Shown here in pieces: positions 17,152 through 25,306 of a stretch of DNA of 64,000 nt (the stretch's first letter is position 1; every line of letters begins with the position of its first letter). The notes beneath the pieces were generated by a model. That model was given only the letters and a program-made list of their open reading frames with translations, had not been told where the DNA came from and did no database searches. Source of the stretch: Pontibacter litorisediminis (GTDB lineage: Bacteria; Bacteroidota; Bacteroidia; Cytophagales; Hymenobacteraceae); NCBI RefSeq assembly GCF_029360645.1, contig NZ_JARDUA010000001.1, positions 1,054,001 through 1,118,000 of the forward strand, read 5' to 3'. The position numbers and the translations under genes were made by a program.

Positions 17152-17623
17152 GTTTCTCCTGTTCCTGTTTCTTTACAATAGTATAAGCCAACCTGAAATA
17201 CCGCGGCGCCACCCACAGCATTCCAAAAGACTCGGCTCCATGCTTGCCCTGCTCCTTGTGGTGCACCTTGTGCGCCATGTTTAAGGCTTTCAGGTAAATG
17301 TTAGACGTTTTACCGAAAAACCTGATCCGTCTGTGGATGAACACATCATGGATCAGAAAGTAAGCCACGCCGTAAAGGGTGATACCTGCCCCAATCCAGA
17401 ACCTGTAGTCTATTGGGTCGGTGCCGAAGATAAAAAAAAGCATCGCCAGCACGCCGTAGTAGGCAAAAAACAGGTCATTTAGTTCAAAGGCGTGGTTATG
17501 GGGCCTGTGGTGCGACTTGTGCAGAAACCAGAGGAACCCGTGCAGCACGTACTTGTGCATGAGCCAGGCCACACCCTCCATTGCCACAAAAGTCAGAAGC
17601 ATGATACCGATGCCTGTTAGCAT
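17132..17623 (-). CDS. crtZ: Beta-carotene hydroxylase
   Basis: A 163-aa membrane di-iron hydroxylase adding OH at C3/C3' of beta-ionone rings. All four His motifs are present: HKYVLHG, HKSHH, HDVFIHR and HKVHH, between hydrophobic segments. I take the ATG at 17621-17623; a GTG two codons upstream is possible. It is transcribed with the MerR gene that overlaps its end, separately from the main crt operon. An inverted repeat GTTTAA-AATA-TTAAAC lies at 17652-17667 upstream. Confidence 0.92.
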   Translation of the reverse strand: MLTGIGIMLLTFVAMEGVAWLMHKYVLHGFLWFLHKSHHRPHNHAFELNDLFFAYYGVLAMLFFIFGTDPIDYRFWIGAGITLYGVAYFLIHDVFIHRRIRFFGKTSNIYLKALNMAHKVHHKEQGKHGAESFGMLWVAPRYFRLAYTIVKKQEQEKRGSVHY

Positions 17624-17651
17624 ACCCACAAAACAGCAAGTTTAAGGAATA

Positions 17652-17667
17652 GTTTAAAATATTAAAC
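17652..17667. promoter_or_regulatory. Inverted repeat upstream of crtZ-merR
   Basis: GTTTAAAATATTAAAC has 6-bp inverted arms and a 4-bp centre and lies 28 bp upstream of the crtZ start. It is a candidate operator for the MerR-type regulator encoded in the same unit. AT-rich chance palindromes are common, so confidence is limited. Confidence 0.4.
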
Positions 17668-17673
17668 AGGAGT

Positions 17674-18483
17674 TTACCACTTAATGGGCTCTTTGCTCAG
17701 AAAAGCGGCAATGCCGCGCTGGCAATCCTCGCTGCCCCGGGCCACGGCGTTCATCTCGGCGGCGTACTGCAGCCCTTCCTCCAGCGTCATGCCCTGCACG
17801 CGGGCAATCATCTCCTTGGTCACCTCCATGCTCTGCCTGGAGTTCTCGGTGCACAGCTTTTGGGCAAAGGCAAACACACGCTCCTCCAGTTCCTCCACCG
17901 GCACCACATAATTCACCAGGCCATACTTCTCCGCCTCGTCCGCAGAGATCAGGTCGCCGGTCAGCAGCAGTTGCTTGGCCCTGGCCTCCCCGATCTTGCG
18001 CAGCAGGAACACTTTTACAATGGCAGGAATAAAGCCGATTTTCACCTCGGTGTAGCCAAACTTTGCCTCGGGCACGGTAAAGCCGAAGTCGCAGATAGCG
18101 GCCAGGCCGCAGCCGCCCGCTATGGCGTGGCCGTGCACCTGGGCAATCACTACCTTCTTCAAAGTATAAATCATCCGGAAGAGCTCCATCAGGTGTGTGG
18201 AGTCGAGCAGGTTCTCGTGGTAATCGTTCTCCTGCAGGCGCTGGATATACTCCAGGTCGGCGCCGGCGCAAAACACCTTGCCTTCGGCGCGCAGCACGAC
18301 CACCTTGCAGGTGTCATCCTCCTCGGCCATGCCAAAGGCGCGCTTCAGCTCGGTTACCACTTCAAAGTTAAGGGCGTTTCGTTTCTCGGCACGGGCCAGT
18401 GTAATGTAGCCAACCCGGTCTTTCACCTCATAGTGCACAAACTCCATGGTCAGGCTCTCGGCCGTATTTGTCAGATCAGTCAT
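17674..18483 (-). CDS. Enoyl-CoA hydratase/isomerase family protein, methylglutaconyl-CoA hydratase-like
   Basis: A 269-aa crotonase-fold enzyme. The CoA/oxyanion-hole segments are CAGADLEY near residue 75 and AGGCGLAAICDF near 127. In the second, the Glu that acts as one catalytic base in classical hydratases is Gly. The second Glu is kept in TEVKIGF. This GLA/SEVKIG pattern resembles LiuC-type methylglutaconyl-CoA hydratases of leucine breakdown. The ATG at 18481-18483 is chosen because it starts the conserved protein. It is divergent from the TetR-type gene, so the two may share control. Confidence 0.8.
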   Translation of the reverse strand: MTDLTNTAESLTMEFVHYEVKDRVGYITLARAEKRNALNFEVVTELKRAFGMAEEDDTCKVVVLRAEGKVFCAGADLEYIQRLQENDYHENLLDSTHLMELFRMIYTLKKVVIAQVHGHAIAGGCGLAAICDFGFTVPEAKFGYTEVKIGFIPAIVKVFLLRKIGEARAKQLLLTGDLISADEAEKYGLVNYVVPVEELEERVFAFAQKLCTENSRQSMEVTKEMIARVQGMTLEEGLQYAAEMNAVARGSEDCQRGIAAFLSKEPIKW

Positions 18484-18674
18484 GATTAGGTTTTTTATAG
18501 GTAAATAAGGGTGTCGTGCTCCAATATACGGAACAACGGCGTCAACGCTGCGCAAATTAAGCGGCAGCGCACATTTGCTTCGCTACAAGTATAAAATTTC
18601 TGCGGAGGCTTCCAAGCCCTGTTGCGCAGCTCAAACTGCCAACCTTCTAAAAGTATAAACGTTTATAAAATAAA

Positions 18675-18706
18675 TTTGCTAACGAACGTTAGGTTGTATA
18701 TTTTTG
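18675..18706 (+). promoter_or_regulatory. tetR-paa promoter with PaaR-type operator
   Basis: A -33 TTTG (18675-18678) and -7 box TATTTTTG (18699-18706), 20 bp apart, bracket the inverted repeat CTAACG-AA-CGTTAG (18679-18692). From memory, this fits the pseudopalindrome CNAACGNNCGTTNG reported for the phenylacetyl-CoA-responsive repressor PaaR of Thermus. Placement between the promoter elements implies repression of the operon. Confidence 0.8.
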
Positions 18707-18716
18707 TTAAAAAAGT

Positions 18717-19337
18717 ATGGAAGCAGTATTGAGCAGAAAAGAGCAAATCGAGCAAACGGCCACCTCCCTCTTTAAAACAAAGGGTTACTCTGCCACCTCG
18801 ATGCGCGATCTGGCCAATGCGCTGGGCATAGAGGCTGCCAGCATTTACTCGCACATCAAGTCTAAGGAAGAGATTTTGCAGCGGGTGTGCTTTAGGATGG
18901 CCCAGGAGTTTTTTGAGGCCATTGACGCTGCCGAGGCCGCCGAAGGCCCGGCCACCGCCAGGCTGAAACGCGCCATTGCCGCCCACGTGCAGGTGCTGAC
19001 GCAGAACACAGCAGCATCGGCGGTTTTCCTGCATGAGTGGCGCCACCTGAGCGAGCCGATGCTTGGTACCTATCTGTCGCTGCGCGACAAGTACGAGGCG
19101 CGCTTCCGCAGCATCATCCGTGCGGGAGTAGCGAACGGCGAGTTTGCCGTGCCTGATGAGAAGTTTGCTGTGCTGACCATACTTTCCGGGCTTAACTGGA
19201 TCCATACCTGGTACAAACCAGAGGGGAAAATGGCACCGGCTGAGATTGCCGAGAACCTTTCGGAGATGCTACTTAACGGCCTGCGCACCAACAACCAGGC
19301 TACACAGGATACTTACTCTCACCTTAACACAATCTAA
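18717..19337 (+). CDS. TetR-family regulator, PaaR-like
   Basis: A 206-aa repressor with a TetR N-terminal helix-turn-helix (residues 8-55: [29 protein letters not shown], then [14 protein letters not shown]) and an all-helical ligand domain. It precedes paaA by 67 bp on the same strand, and a PaaR-type operator lies 25 bp upstream of its ATG, so it most likely represses its own operon and responds to phenylacetyl-CoA. The effector is inferred from context. Confidence 0.88.
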   Translation: MEAVLSRKEQIEQTATSLFKTKGYSATSMRDLANALGIEAASIYSHIKSKEEILQRVCFRMAQEFFEAIDAAEAAEGPATARLKRAIAAHVQVLTQNTAASAVFLHEWRHLSEPMLGTYLSLRDKYEARFRSIIRAGVANGEFAVPDEKFAVLTILSGLNWIHTWYKPEGKMAPAEIAENLSEMLLNGLRTNNQATQDTYSHLNTI

Positions 19338-19404
19338 ACTGTCTAACCGCCAGGCTGGTAACGCAGCCTGGCACCTTTTACTGAACCTTAAAACTATAAA
19401 TACT

Positions 19405-20391
19405 ATGTACGGAGGAGGAAACGTTTTTGAGGCTACCAAGTTTGATGACCTGCAGGCAGAGGACCCTGCCAAGCTGGCCGAGTTCGAGGCGCGCATCGCC
19501 CGTGGCGAGAAGATAGAGCCGAACGATTGGATGCCGGAGCTGTACCGTAAGCAGCTCATCCGCATGATCGAGCAGCATGCCCACTCTGAGATTATAGGCG
19601 CCCTGCCAGAAGGCACCTGGATTACGCGCGCCCCTGGCTTCCGCCGCAAAATGGCGCAGATGGCCAAAGTGCAGGACGAAGTGGGGCACGCACAGCTGCT
19701 GTACTCCGCCGCCGAAACTCTGGGCAAATCGCGCGAGCAAATGCTGACCGACCTGATCAACGGCAAGTCCAAGTACTCTAACGTGTTCAACTACCCGGCC
19801 TTCACCTGGGCAGACTCCAACATTATTTCCTGGCTGATTGACGCGGGTGCGATCGTGAACCAGATGGCCAACGCCAAGGGCTCTTACGGACCATACTCCC
19901 GCGCCCTGGAGCGTATCTGCGCCGAGGAGGCCTTTCACCTGAAGTATGGCCACGACGCCGTGGTGCACATGGCGACAGGCTCACCGAAGCAGCGCGAAAT
20001 GATTCAGGCGGCCCTGAACCGCTGGTGGCCGCCGATCATGACCTTCTTCGGCCCTTCTGACAAAATGAGCACGCACACCGAAACGCTGATGCGCTGGAAA
20101 GTGAAAATGGCCTCTAACGATGAGTGCCGCCAGCAGTTCCTGGACATGTACGTGCCGAAGATTTGGGAGCTTGGCCTGACGGTGCCGGACCCGAAATTGA
20201 GGAAGAATCAGGAAACCGGCCAGTGGGAATACACCGAGCCGGATTGGGATGAGTTTAAGCGCGTAATCAACGGCGACGGCCCTTGCAACGCCGAGCGTCT
20301 GGCCGTGCGCCGCACCGCCGAAGAGCGCGGTGCCTGGGTGCGCAGAGCCCTGCTCAACCCGAAAGCAAAGTACGTGAAGCCGCTTGCTTAA
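19405..20391 (+). CDS. paaA: 1,2-phenylacetyl-CoA epoxidase, catalytic subunit A
   Basis: A 328-aa di-iron oxygenase subunit that epoxidises the ring of phenylacetyl-CoA. Iron ligands are visible in [15 protein letters not shown] and [11 protein letters not shown]. The ATG at 19405 starts the family sequence MYGGGNVFE; the frame is open upstream through the end of the tetR gene, but that part has no family similarity. First structural gene of paaABCD. Confidence 0.97.
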   Translation: MYGGGNVFEATKFDDLQAEDPAKLAEFEARIARGEKIEPNDWMPELYRKQLIRMIEQHAHSEIIGALPEGTWITRAPGFRRKMAQMAKVQDEVGHAQLLYSAAETLGKSREQMLTDLINGKSKYSNVFNYPAFTWADSNIISWLIDAGAIVNQMANAKGSYGPYSRALERICAEEAFHLKYGHDAVVHMATGSPKQREMIQAALNRWWPPIMTFFGPSDKMSTHTETLMRWKVKMASNDECRQQFLDMYVPKIWELGLTVPDPKLRKNQETGQWEYTEPDWDEFKRVINGDGPCNAERLAVRRTAEERGAWVRRALLNPKAKYVKPLA

Positions 20392-20395
20392 CGGC

Positions 20396-20490
20396 AAATT
20401 AAAAATTAGAAATTATGAATTAGAAATTGATTTGGGTTAAAGTTTGATTCTTACACCCATTTCTAATTTCTAATCTTTAATTCATAATTA
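20396..20490. repeat. AT-rich imperfect inverted repeat between paaA and paaB
   Basis: AATTAAAAATTAGAAATTA and its continuation (20396-20430) pair with a near-complement at 20459-20490 around a less AT-rich centre. A sequence of the same family lies between iscS and iscU (47460-47567). It could be a miniature mobile repeat or an mRNA processing or stability element. Confidence 0.65.
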
Positions 20491-20497
20491 AGAAACT

Positions 20498-21136
20498 ATG
20501 AGCCTGAAATCCCTTGACCCGAGAGTAACCCGACTGAACTTACCGGAAGGCGAGGTTCCTGCCATGGAGCCGAAGCCGGAGCTGGATCAGTTTGAAACAT
20601 ATGAAGCCTTCCACCAGAAGAAGGAAGGCGCGGCCCATACGTACGTAGGGCCGGTGCACGCCCCTAACGAGGATGTAGCTTTCTTGTTTGCTAAAGAGCA
20701 GTATAGCCGCCGCTTCCCTTGTGTTGGCCTCTGGATCGTGCGTACCGAAAACATCCAGGTAACGCCGTATGGCAACGACAGTGAGAACGTATACGACATG
20801 CTGCGTGTAGAAGAGCCAGCTGAACGGAGCGAGCAACCGGAGCCTTATGAGATCTTCCACCTGAAGAAGCGCGGAAAAGCGCACACGCATGCGGGCCGGG
20901 TGATGGCCACGTCATACCTGGAAGCCCTGCAGGAAGCGAAGCAGCAATTCGGTGAGAAAGGCCCTATCGTGAACGTGTGGGTGGTAAAATCGAAGGATGT
21001 GCTGCAGTCTGCGGAGGAAGACAAGGACATGTGGAACACCATACCTGAGAAAAAATACCGCGAAGCTATTGCCTACAAGGTAATGGACAAGATCACGAAG
21101 TATAAAGAAGAGAATAAACCAACAACTGCCCCATAA
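20498..21136 (+). CDS. paaB: 1,2-phenylacetyl-CoA epoxidase subunit B, duplicated-domain form
   Basis: PaaB is normally about 95 aa and supports the PaaA-PaaC core. This protein is 212 aa and contains two PaaB units in tandem: YEAFHQKKEGAAHTYVGPV to LWIVRTENI (about residues 31-85) and YEIFHLKKRGKAHTHAGRV to VWVVKSKDV (about 117-168), followed by a charged tail. Its stop codon shares one base with the paaC start (TAATG). Confidence 0.93.
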   Translation: MSLKSLDPRVTRLNLPEGEVPAMEPKPELDQFETYEAFHQKKEGAAHTYVGPVHAPNEDVAFLFAKEQYSRRFPCVGLWIVRTENIQVTPYGNDSENVYDMLRVEEPAERSEQPEPYEIFHLKKRGKAHTHAGRVMATSYLEALQEAKQQFGEKGPIVNVWVVKSKDVLQSAEEDKDMWNTIPEKKYREAIAYKVMDKITKYKEENKPTTAP

Positions 21137-21891
21137 TGAACGAGCTAGCGATTAAAGACCTGTTATACAAACTGGCTGACGACCAGCTTATACTTGGCCA
21201 CCGCAACTCTGAGTGGACGGGCTTCGGACCGATACTGGAAGAGGATATTGCTTTCTCGTCTATGGCACAGGACAAGATTGGCCATAGCCTGGCCTTTTAT
21301 ACGTTGCTGCAGGAGCTGGGCGAGGCAGATCCAGACACCGTGGCCTTTACCCGCAACGCCAATCAGTTCCACAACAGCCAATTGGTAGAGTTGCCTAACG
21401 GAGAATACGACTTCAGCTTGATCCGTCACTTCCTGTACGACAACGCCGAGATCATCCGCTTTGAGATGCTGGCACAGTCGAGTTACGAGCCAATAGCCAA
21501 AGTGGCCACGAAGCTGAAAGGCGAAGTGAAATACCACGTGCTGCATGCCAATACCTGGATCAAGAACCTGGGCACCTCTACCGAGGAAGCCATCCTACGC
21601 CTGCAGGCTTCCCTGAACGAGGCGCTGCCTTATGCCTTAGGCATGTTTGAGCAGTCGAAGTATGAGCAGGAGCTGATTGGTGCCGGTGTATACGGTGGCG
21701 AGGAGGCCGTGAAAGCCGAGTGGCTGAAGCGCATTCAGGCAGTGCTGGAGAAAACAGACCTAAAGCTGCCCGATTTAGAAAGTATAGATCCAAAACTTGG
21801 TGGCCGCTACGGCACACATACCGAGCACCTGCAGCCGCTGCTGGATGAGATGGCCGAGGTGTTTAAGATTGACCCGACGGCTGAGTGGTAG
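21136..21891 (+). CDS. paaC: 1,2-phenylacetyl-CoA epoxidase subunit C
   Basis: A 251-aa structural subunit, a ferritin-like paralogue of PaaA that forms the heterodimer core. The LADDQLILGHRNSEWTGFGP start and the QDKIGHSLAFYTLL helix are family marks; most di-iron ligands of PaaA are not kept, as expected. Translationally coupled to paaB. Confidence 0.95.
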   Translation: MNELAIKDLLYKLADDQLILGHRNSEWTGFGPILEEDIAFSSMAQDKIGHSLAFYTLLQELGEADPDTVAFTRNANQFHNSQLVELPNGEYDFSLIRHFLYDNAEIIRFEMLAQSSYEPIAKVATKLKGEVKYHVLHANTWIKNLGTSTEEAILRLQASLNEALPYALGMFEQSKYEQELIGAGVYGGEEAVKAEWLKRIQAVLEKTDLKLPDLESIDPKLGGRYGTHTEHLQPLLDEMAEVFKIDPTAEW

Positions 21892-21912
21892 TTTTAACGT
21901 AGCACGACACAC

Positions 21913-21991
21913 GTATCACGTAGCACGATCTTTATGCTTGCGATAGAGTCTACGGTGATAAAAGAAAATCTTGTTACATGCTACGTGATAC
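21913..21991. repeat. Inverted repeat between paaC and paaD
   Basis: Perfect 13-bp arms GTATCACGTAGCA (21913-21925) and its complement (21979-21991) enclose 53 bp. Partial copies of the CGTAGCACGA core recur at 21898-21907 and 21919-21929. It is not a terminator (no T run) and splits the operon. It looks like a short mobile or processing element of a different family from the one at 20396. Confidence 0.6.
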
Positions 21992-22004
21992 TTGATACGA
22001 CAAG

Positions 22005-22490
22005 ATGAGCTTATCCAAAGAACACATACTGACCCTGCTAGAGGAGGTGAAAGACCCTGAGATACCGGTGCTCTCGCTGGTGGACCTTGGGGTGATTACG
22101 GGTGTGGAGGTAGCTGAAGATGGGCACGTTACCGTGAACATGACGCCTACCTTCGCCGGTTGCCCTGCCATGGACTACATGAAAAAAGATGTGGAGCGCA
22201 CGCTGGACAAACACGGCATCAGCAAGCACACGGTGAATATGACCTTTGACAAGCCCTGGGACAGCAACAAGCTCAGCGAGAAAGGCCGCCAACACCTAAA
22301 GGAGTTTGGCCTGGCACCGCCTCCCAAGTATGATGTCATCCTGGACCTCGATATACTAGAGCACGTAAAGTGTCCTTACTGCGACAGTGAGAACACCACG
22401 CTCAGAACACCGTTTGGCCCAACCCTCTGCCGCTCCATGCACTACTGCAACGATTGCCGCCAGATGTTTGAGCAGTTCAAGCCACTGTAA
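22005..22490 (+). CDS. paaD: 1,2-phenylacetyl-CoA epoxidase subunit D
   Basis: A 161-aa MIP18/DUF59-type protein (residues 5-85, with DPEIPVLSLVDLGVI and PTFAGCPAMDYM) followed by a C-terminal zinc-ribbon-like part with paired cysteines (CPYCDS and CNDCRQMF). It is thought to help maturation of the epoxidase iron centre. Last gene of paaABCD, just before a strong terminator. Confidence 0.95.
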   Translation: MSLSKEHILTLLEEVKDPEIPVLSLVDLGVITGVEVAEDGHVTVNMTPTFAGCPAMDYMKKDVERTLDKHGISKHTVNMTFDKPWDSNKLSEKGRQHLKEFGLAPPPKYDVILDLDILEHVKCPYCDSENTTLRTPFGPTLCRSMHYCNDCRQMFEQFKPL

Positions 22491-22545
22491 AGTATAAACC
22501 GGAAGCGCCAGCTAAGTATAGCTGGCGCTTCCGGTTTATACTTTA
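22488..22545. terminator. Long bidirectional hairpin after paaD
   Basis: Arms of about 26 bp pair perfectly around a 6-base loop; both bases of the stem carry the window-wide heptamer (AAGTATA / TATACTT). It serves paaD (plus) and the lipoprotein gene at 22560 (minus). Confidence 0.85.
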
Positions 22546-22559
22546 CAGCTAGCCCACTT

Positions 22560-23348
22560 CTACTGCAGGTACATTCCGCAGCCTTTAAAGCTGATTCCCT
22601 TTGCATTTACCCGCACCAAATACGGGGAAACCTTTCCGGACATAGTGTCCTCGCATGGTTGCTCCATAATCTCTACCTGCAGCTCCCCCTCCTCGGTTGT
22701 GGCGCGGTACACGGTCTTGTTCCCGCTCTGAAGAGGGTCCGGCACCGGGGTCTCTATACTTATACTTTCAGAAGGCAACGTTCTAAACGTCATGCTTTGC
22801 TCCAGGTCAATCTCCAGCGACCAGCCAGGCTCGTTGCCTGTGGCTACAAAGTCAATCCCTCTCCTGCGCTTTTCATTCCAAAGCGAGGGGTTGTCTTCTA
22901 TCAGCGCGGTATCCCTTCTTAAAAGATACATGGGCGCTAACGCTGTGGTGATTGGCTTACCGTCCTGGTCCAGCATGTTCAGTTCCCCCGCCTGGGTCAG
23001 CTCAAAAAGCGTCGGCGTAGCCCCGTTTTCAGCAGCCTGCAGCTCCACCCGGCCCTCTTTCACGCCCCATGTGCCGGTGCGGGTAAAGGGCTGCACGTCG
23101 CGGTCCTGGTAAATCAGTGTTTCCTCAAACCGGTTGTCTGCACCAAGGCTTAGGTTGTAGTTTATGCCCGGGCAATCCGCACAGGGTATCACTCCGCGCC
23201 AGGTCCCGACAACAGCGGCAGGCGGTAGCATTTTGGGGACACCCACATCCACAGGCTCAGTGGGCACATCAGAAACAGGGGCTGTCGTACAACCGCTCAG
23301 CCAGAGGACCAACGCCCCGGCAAACAGAAAGCAACTTCTTTTGATCAT
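22560..23348 (-). CDS. NlpE-like lipoprotein with C-terminal COG3650-type domain
   Basis: A 262-aa lipoprotein: lipobox LWLSGC near residues 15-20, an NlpE N-terminal domain (about 45-140) with CxxC in VIPCADCPGINY and the GTWRG / RTGTW strands, then a second domain beginning near GNEPGWSLEID that is often found in bacterial exported proteins. NlpE senses envelope or copper stress in enterobacteria; the role here is not known. I chose the ATG at 23346-23348 since it places the lipobox within a normal signal peptide. Confidence 0.8.
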   Translation of the reverse strand: MIKRSCFLFAGALVLWLSGCTTAPVSDVPTEPVDVGVPKMLPPAAVVGTWRGVIPCADCPGINYNLSLGADNRFEETLIYQDRDVQPFTRTGTWGVKEGRVELQAAENGATPTLFELTQAGELNMLDQDGKPITTALAPMYLLRRDTALIEDNPSLWNEKRRRGIDFVATGNEPGWSLEIDLEQSMTFRTLPSESISIETPVPDPLQSGNKTVYRATTEEGELQVEIMEQPCEDTMSGKVSPYLVRVNAKGISFKGCGMYLQ

Positions 23349-23401
23349 GCTAAACATTACGCTCCTCAGCACAGGCAGTTGCTCAGAAGCCGGATCCCAA
23401 C

Positions 23402-23433
23402 AAAAAGAGCCTTGTTGTCAAACAAGGCTCTTT
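23402..23433 (-). terminator. Terminator after the M3 peptidase gene
   Basis: AAAGAGCCTTGTT and its complement form a 13-bp stem with a 3- to 4-base loop just past the stop at 23457 on the minus strand, ending in AT-rich sequence. Confidence 0.8.
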
Positions 23434-23456
23434 CTAAATCAGGTATACTCTCGAAA

Positions 23457-25190
23457 CTATAGCTGCGCCATCTCCGCCCGCACAAAGTCTACCAGGCTCT
23501 TGATATAGTCGGTGCTGAAATCGAATTTGATGCCAGCCGCCTCGTACACCTCGCCGATAGAAACCGTATAGCCCAAGCTTAGGGCGCGCTTGTAGGCAGC
23601 CAGGCCTTCGGCAGGGTTCTCCTTGTAATTCTTCCAAACGGCAACAGCTCCAAGTTGCGCCATGGCATACTCAATGTAGTAGAATGGCACTTCGTATATG
23701 TGCAGCTGCTTCTGCCACATAAACGGCTTATAATTCTCCAGTCCTTGCCAGCTCACCAATTTATGGTTGAAGGTCTCGAAAATGCGCAGCCATTCCTGGT
23801 GGCGCTGCTCCTGTGTCTGCTCCGGGTGCTCATAGATCCAATGCTGGAATTTATCCACGGTGGCTACCCACGGGAATGTTTCGAGCACGCTCTCCAGGTG
23901 CGTCTTCTTGGCACGGCGCAGCTCGTCCTCGTCTTCAAAGAAGGTGTCCCAGTAGTCCATCGAGATCAGTTCCATCGACATAGAAGCCAGCTCTGCCACC
24001 TCTGACGGCGGGTGCTTGAAGGAGTTAAGCCATAGGTCTCGGGTCAGGAAGGAATGCACGGCGTGGCCCCCCTCGTGCAGCATCGTGATCACATCGCGCA
24101 GGCTGGAAGTGGCGTTCATGAAGATAAACGGCACCCCGATCTCATCCAGCGGGTAGTTGTACCCGCCCGGCGCCTTTCCTTTTCTGGACTCCAGGTCCAG
24201 GTGCCCCATCTCCCGCATGGTGGCCAGGCAATCGCCCAGGTAGGTGTCCAGCTTGTAAAACACCTGCACCGTCTTCTCCAGCAGCTCATCGCCGGACTTG
24301 AAGGGCTCCAGCGGCTTTCTGCCGGTTGGGTCCACGTCCAGGTCCCAAGGGCGTAGTTCTTCCAGTCCCAGTTGCTGCTTGCGCTCCTCATCTATCTTGG
24401 TGAGCAGCGGCACAATGGTCTCTTCGATGGAAGTATGGAAGTCGAAACAGTCCTGCGGCGTATAGTCAAAACGGCCCATGGCGGCGAACATGTAGTCGCG
24501 GAAGTTTTCGAAATCGGCATTAACGGCAACCTGGTGGCGTAGCTTCAGCAAATCATCGAATAGGTTATCTAACTTCTCGCGATCCTGGTAACGGCGCTCC
24601 TGCACGGCTCTCCAGGCCTCCTCCCGAACGGTTCTATCCGTACGTTTCAGGCGGTCAGCGGCACGCTGCAGCGTCATCTCCTCCCCATCCAGCGTTACGG
24701 TCATGGCACCGGTCGTGGCGGCGTACTGTTGCTGCTTGGTGCTGATCTCCGTCTGCAGGGGAATGTTCTCTTCCCGGAAAATTTCCAACGCACGCTCCAC
24801 GCCACGCAGGTAAATTTTATACTTTTCCTTGTCCAGCCCATTCACGTAGGGCGAGTGCATCAGCTTCAGGTTCAGCTCGTGATCCAGCGGCGCGATGTTG
24901 GGCTCTATCTCGGAGATGAAGTACTGGAATGCCTGCGTGGTTTCCTCGTTTTGGGTGTCGCAGGTCATGCGGATGTAGCGCCAGCCAAGGTCTTCAGAAA
25001 GCACGCTCTCCAGCTCACTGCGGTCTCGCATCCACTTCTCCAGCTCCTCCACACTGTTGATCTGGCGGGTTTTAAGCTCTTCAAAGTATGGCTTTATGGT
25101 TTCCCAGTTCTCCACCTTAAAGTCCTCCGACAGGTAAGCGCGGGGCATCCGTTCCGGAATCGTCAGGTTAGTTGTTTGTTGTATTGTCAT
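23457..25190 (-). CDS. M3 family oligoendopeptidase
   Basis: A 577-aa cytoplasmic zinc peptidase (PepF/thimet family) that degrades short peptides. The zinc site is HEGGHAVHSF near residue 377, with the third ligand Glu in SEVAELASMSMELI. The large helical N-terminal region is typical. The frame is open 55 codons upstream, but the ATG at 25188-25190 begins the folded protein. It lies between paa genes without an obvious link. Confidence 0.93.
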   Translation of the reverse strand: MTIQQTTNLTIPERMPRAYLSEDFKVENWETIKPYFEELKTRQINSVEELEKWMRDRSELESVLSEDLGWRYIRMTCDTQNEETTQAFQYFISEIEPNIAPLDHELNLKLMHSPYVNGLDKEKYKIYLRGVERALEIFREENIPLQTEISTKQQQYAATTGAMTVTLDGEEMTLQRAADRLKRTDRTVREEAWRAVQERRYQDREKLDNLFDDLLKLRHQVAVNADFENFRDYMFAAMGRFDYTPQDCFDFHTSIEETIVPLLTKIDEERKQQLGLEELRPWDLDVDPTGRKPLEPFKSGDELLEKTVQVFYKLDTYLGDCLATMREMGHLDLESRKGKAPGGYNYPLDEIGVPFIFMNATSSLRDVITMLHEGGHAVHSFLTRDLWLNSFKHPPSEVAELASMSMELISMDYWDTFFEDEDELRRAKKTHLESVLETFPWVATVDKFQHWIYEHPEQTQEQRHQEWLRIFETFNHKLVSWQGLENYKPFMWQKQLHIYEVPFYYIEYAMAQLGAVAVWKNYKENPAEGLAAYKRALSLGYTVSIGEVYEAAGIKFDFSTDYIKSLVDFVRAEMAQL

Positions 25191-25248
25191 TATAGCAATG
25201 TATATTTCAGAAGTACAATATAGGTGTTTCTTATGAAAGTACAAAAAA

Positions 25249-25288
25249 AAGAGCAGTGCCGCAAGAGTTTTCTTGCGGCACTGCTCTT
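25249..25288 (-). terminator. Terminator after paaE
   Basis: An 18-bp perfect stem, AAGAGCAGTGCCGCAAGA and its complement, with a 4-base loop. On the minus strand it follows the paaE stop, with a T run after it. Confidence 0.88.
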
Positions 25289-25306
25289 GTATACGTTTTT
25301 TGCGGC

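Noticed and set aside
19246..19404. Upstream extension of the paaA frame
   Set aside because: It lies within and after the end of tetR, has no similarity to PaaA, and the conserved MYGGGNVFE start is at 19405.
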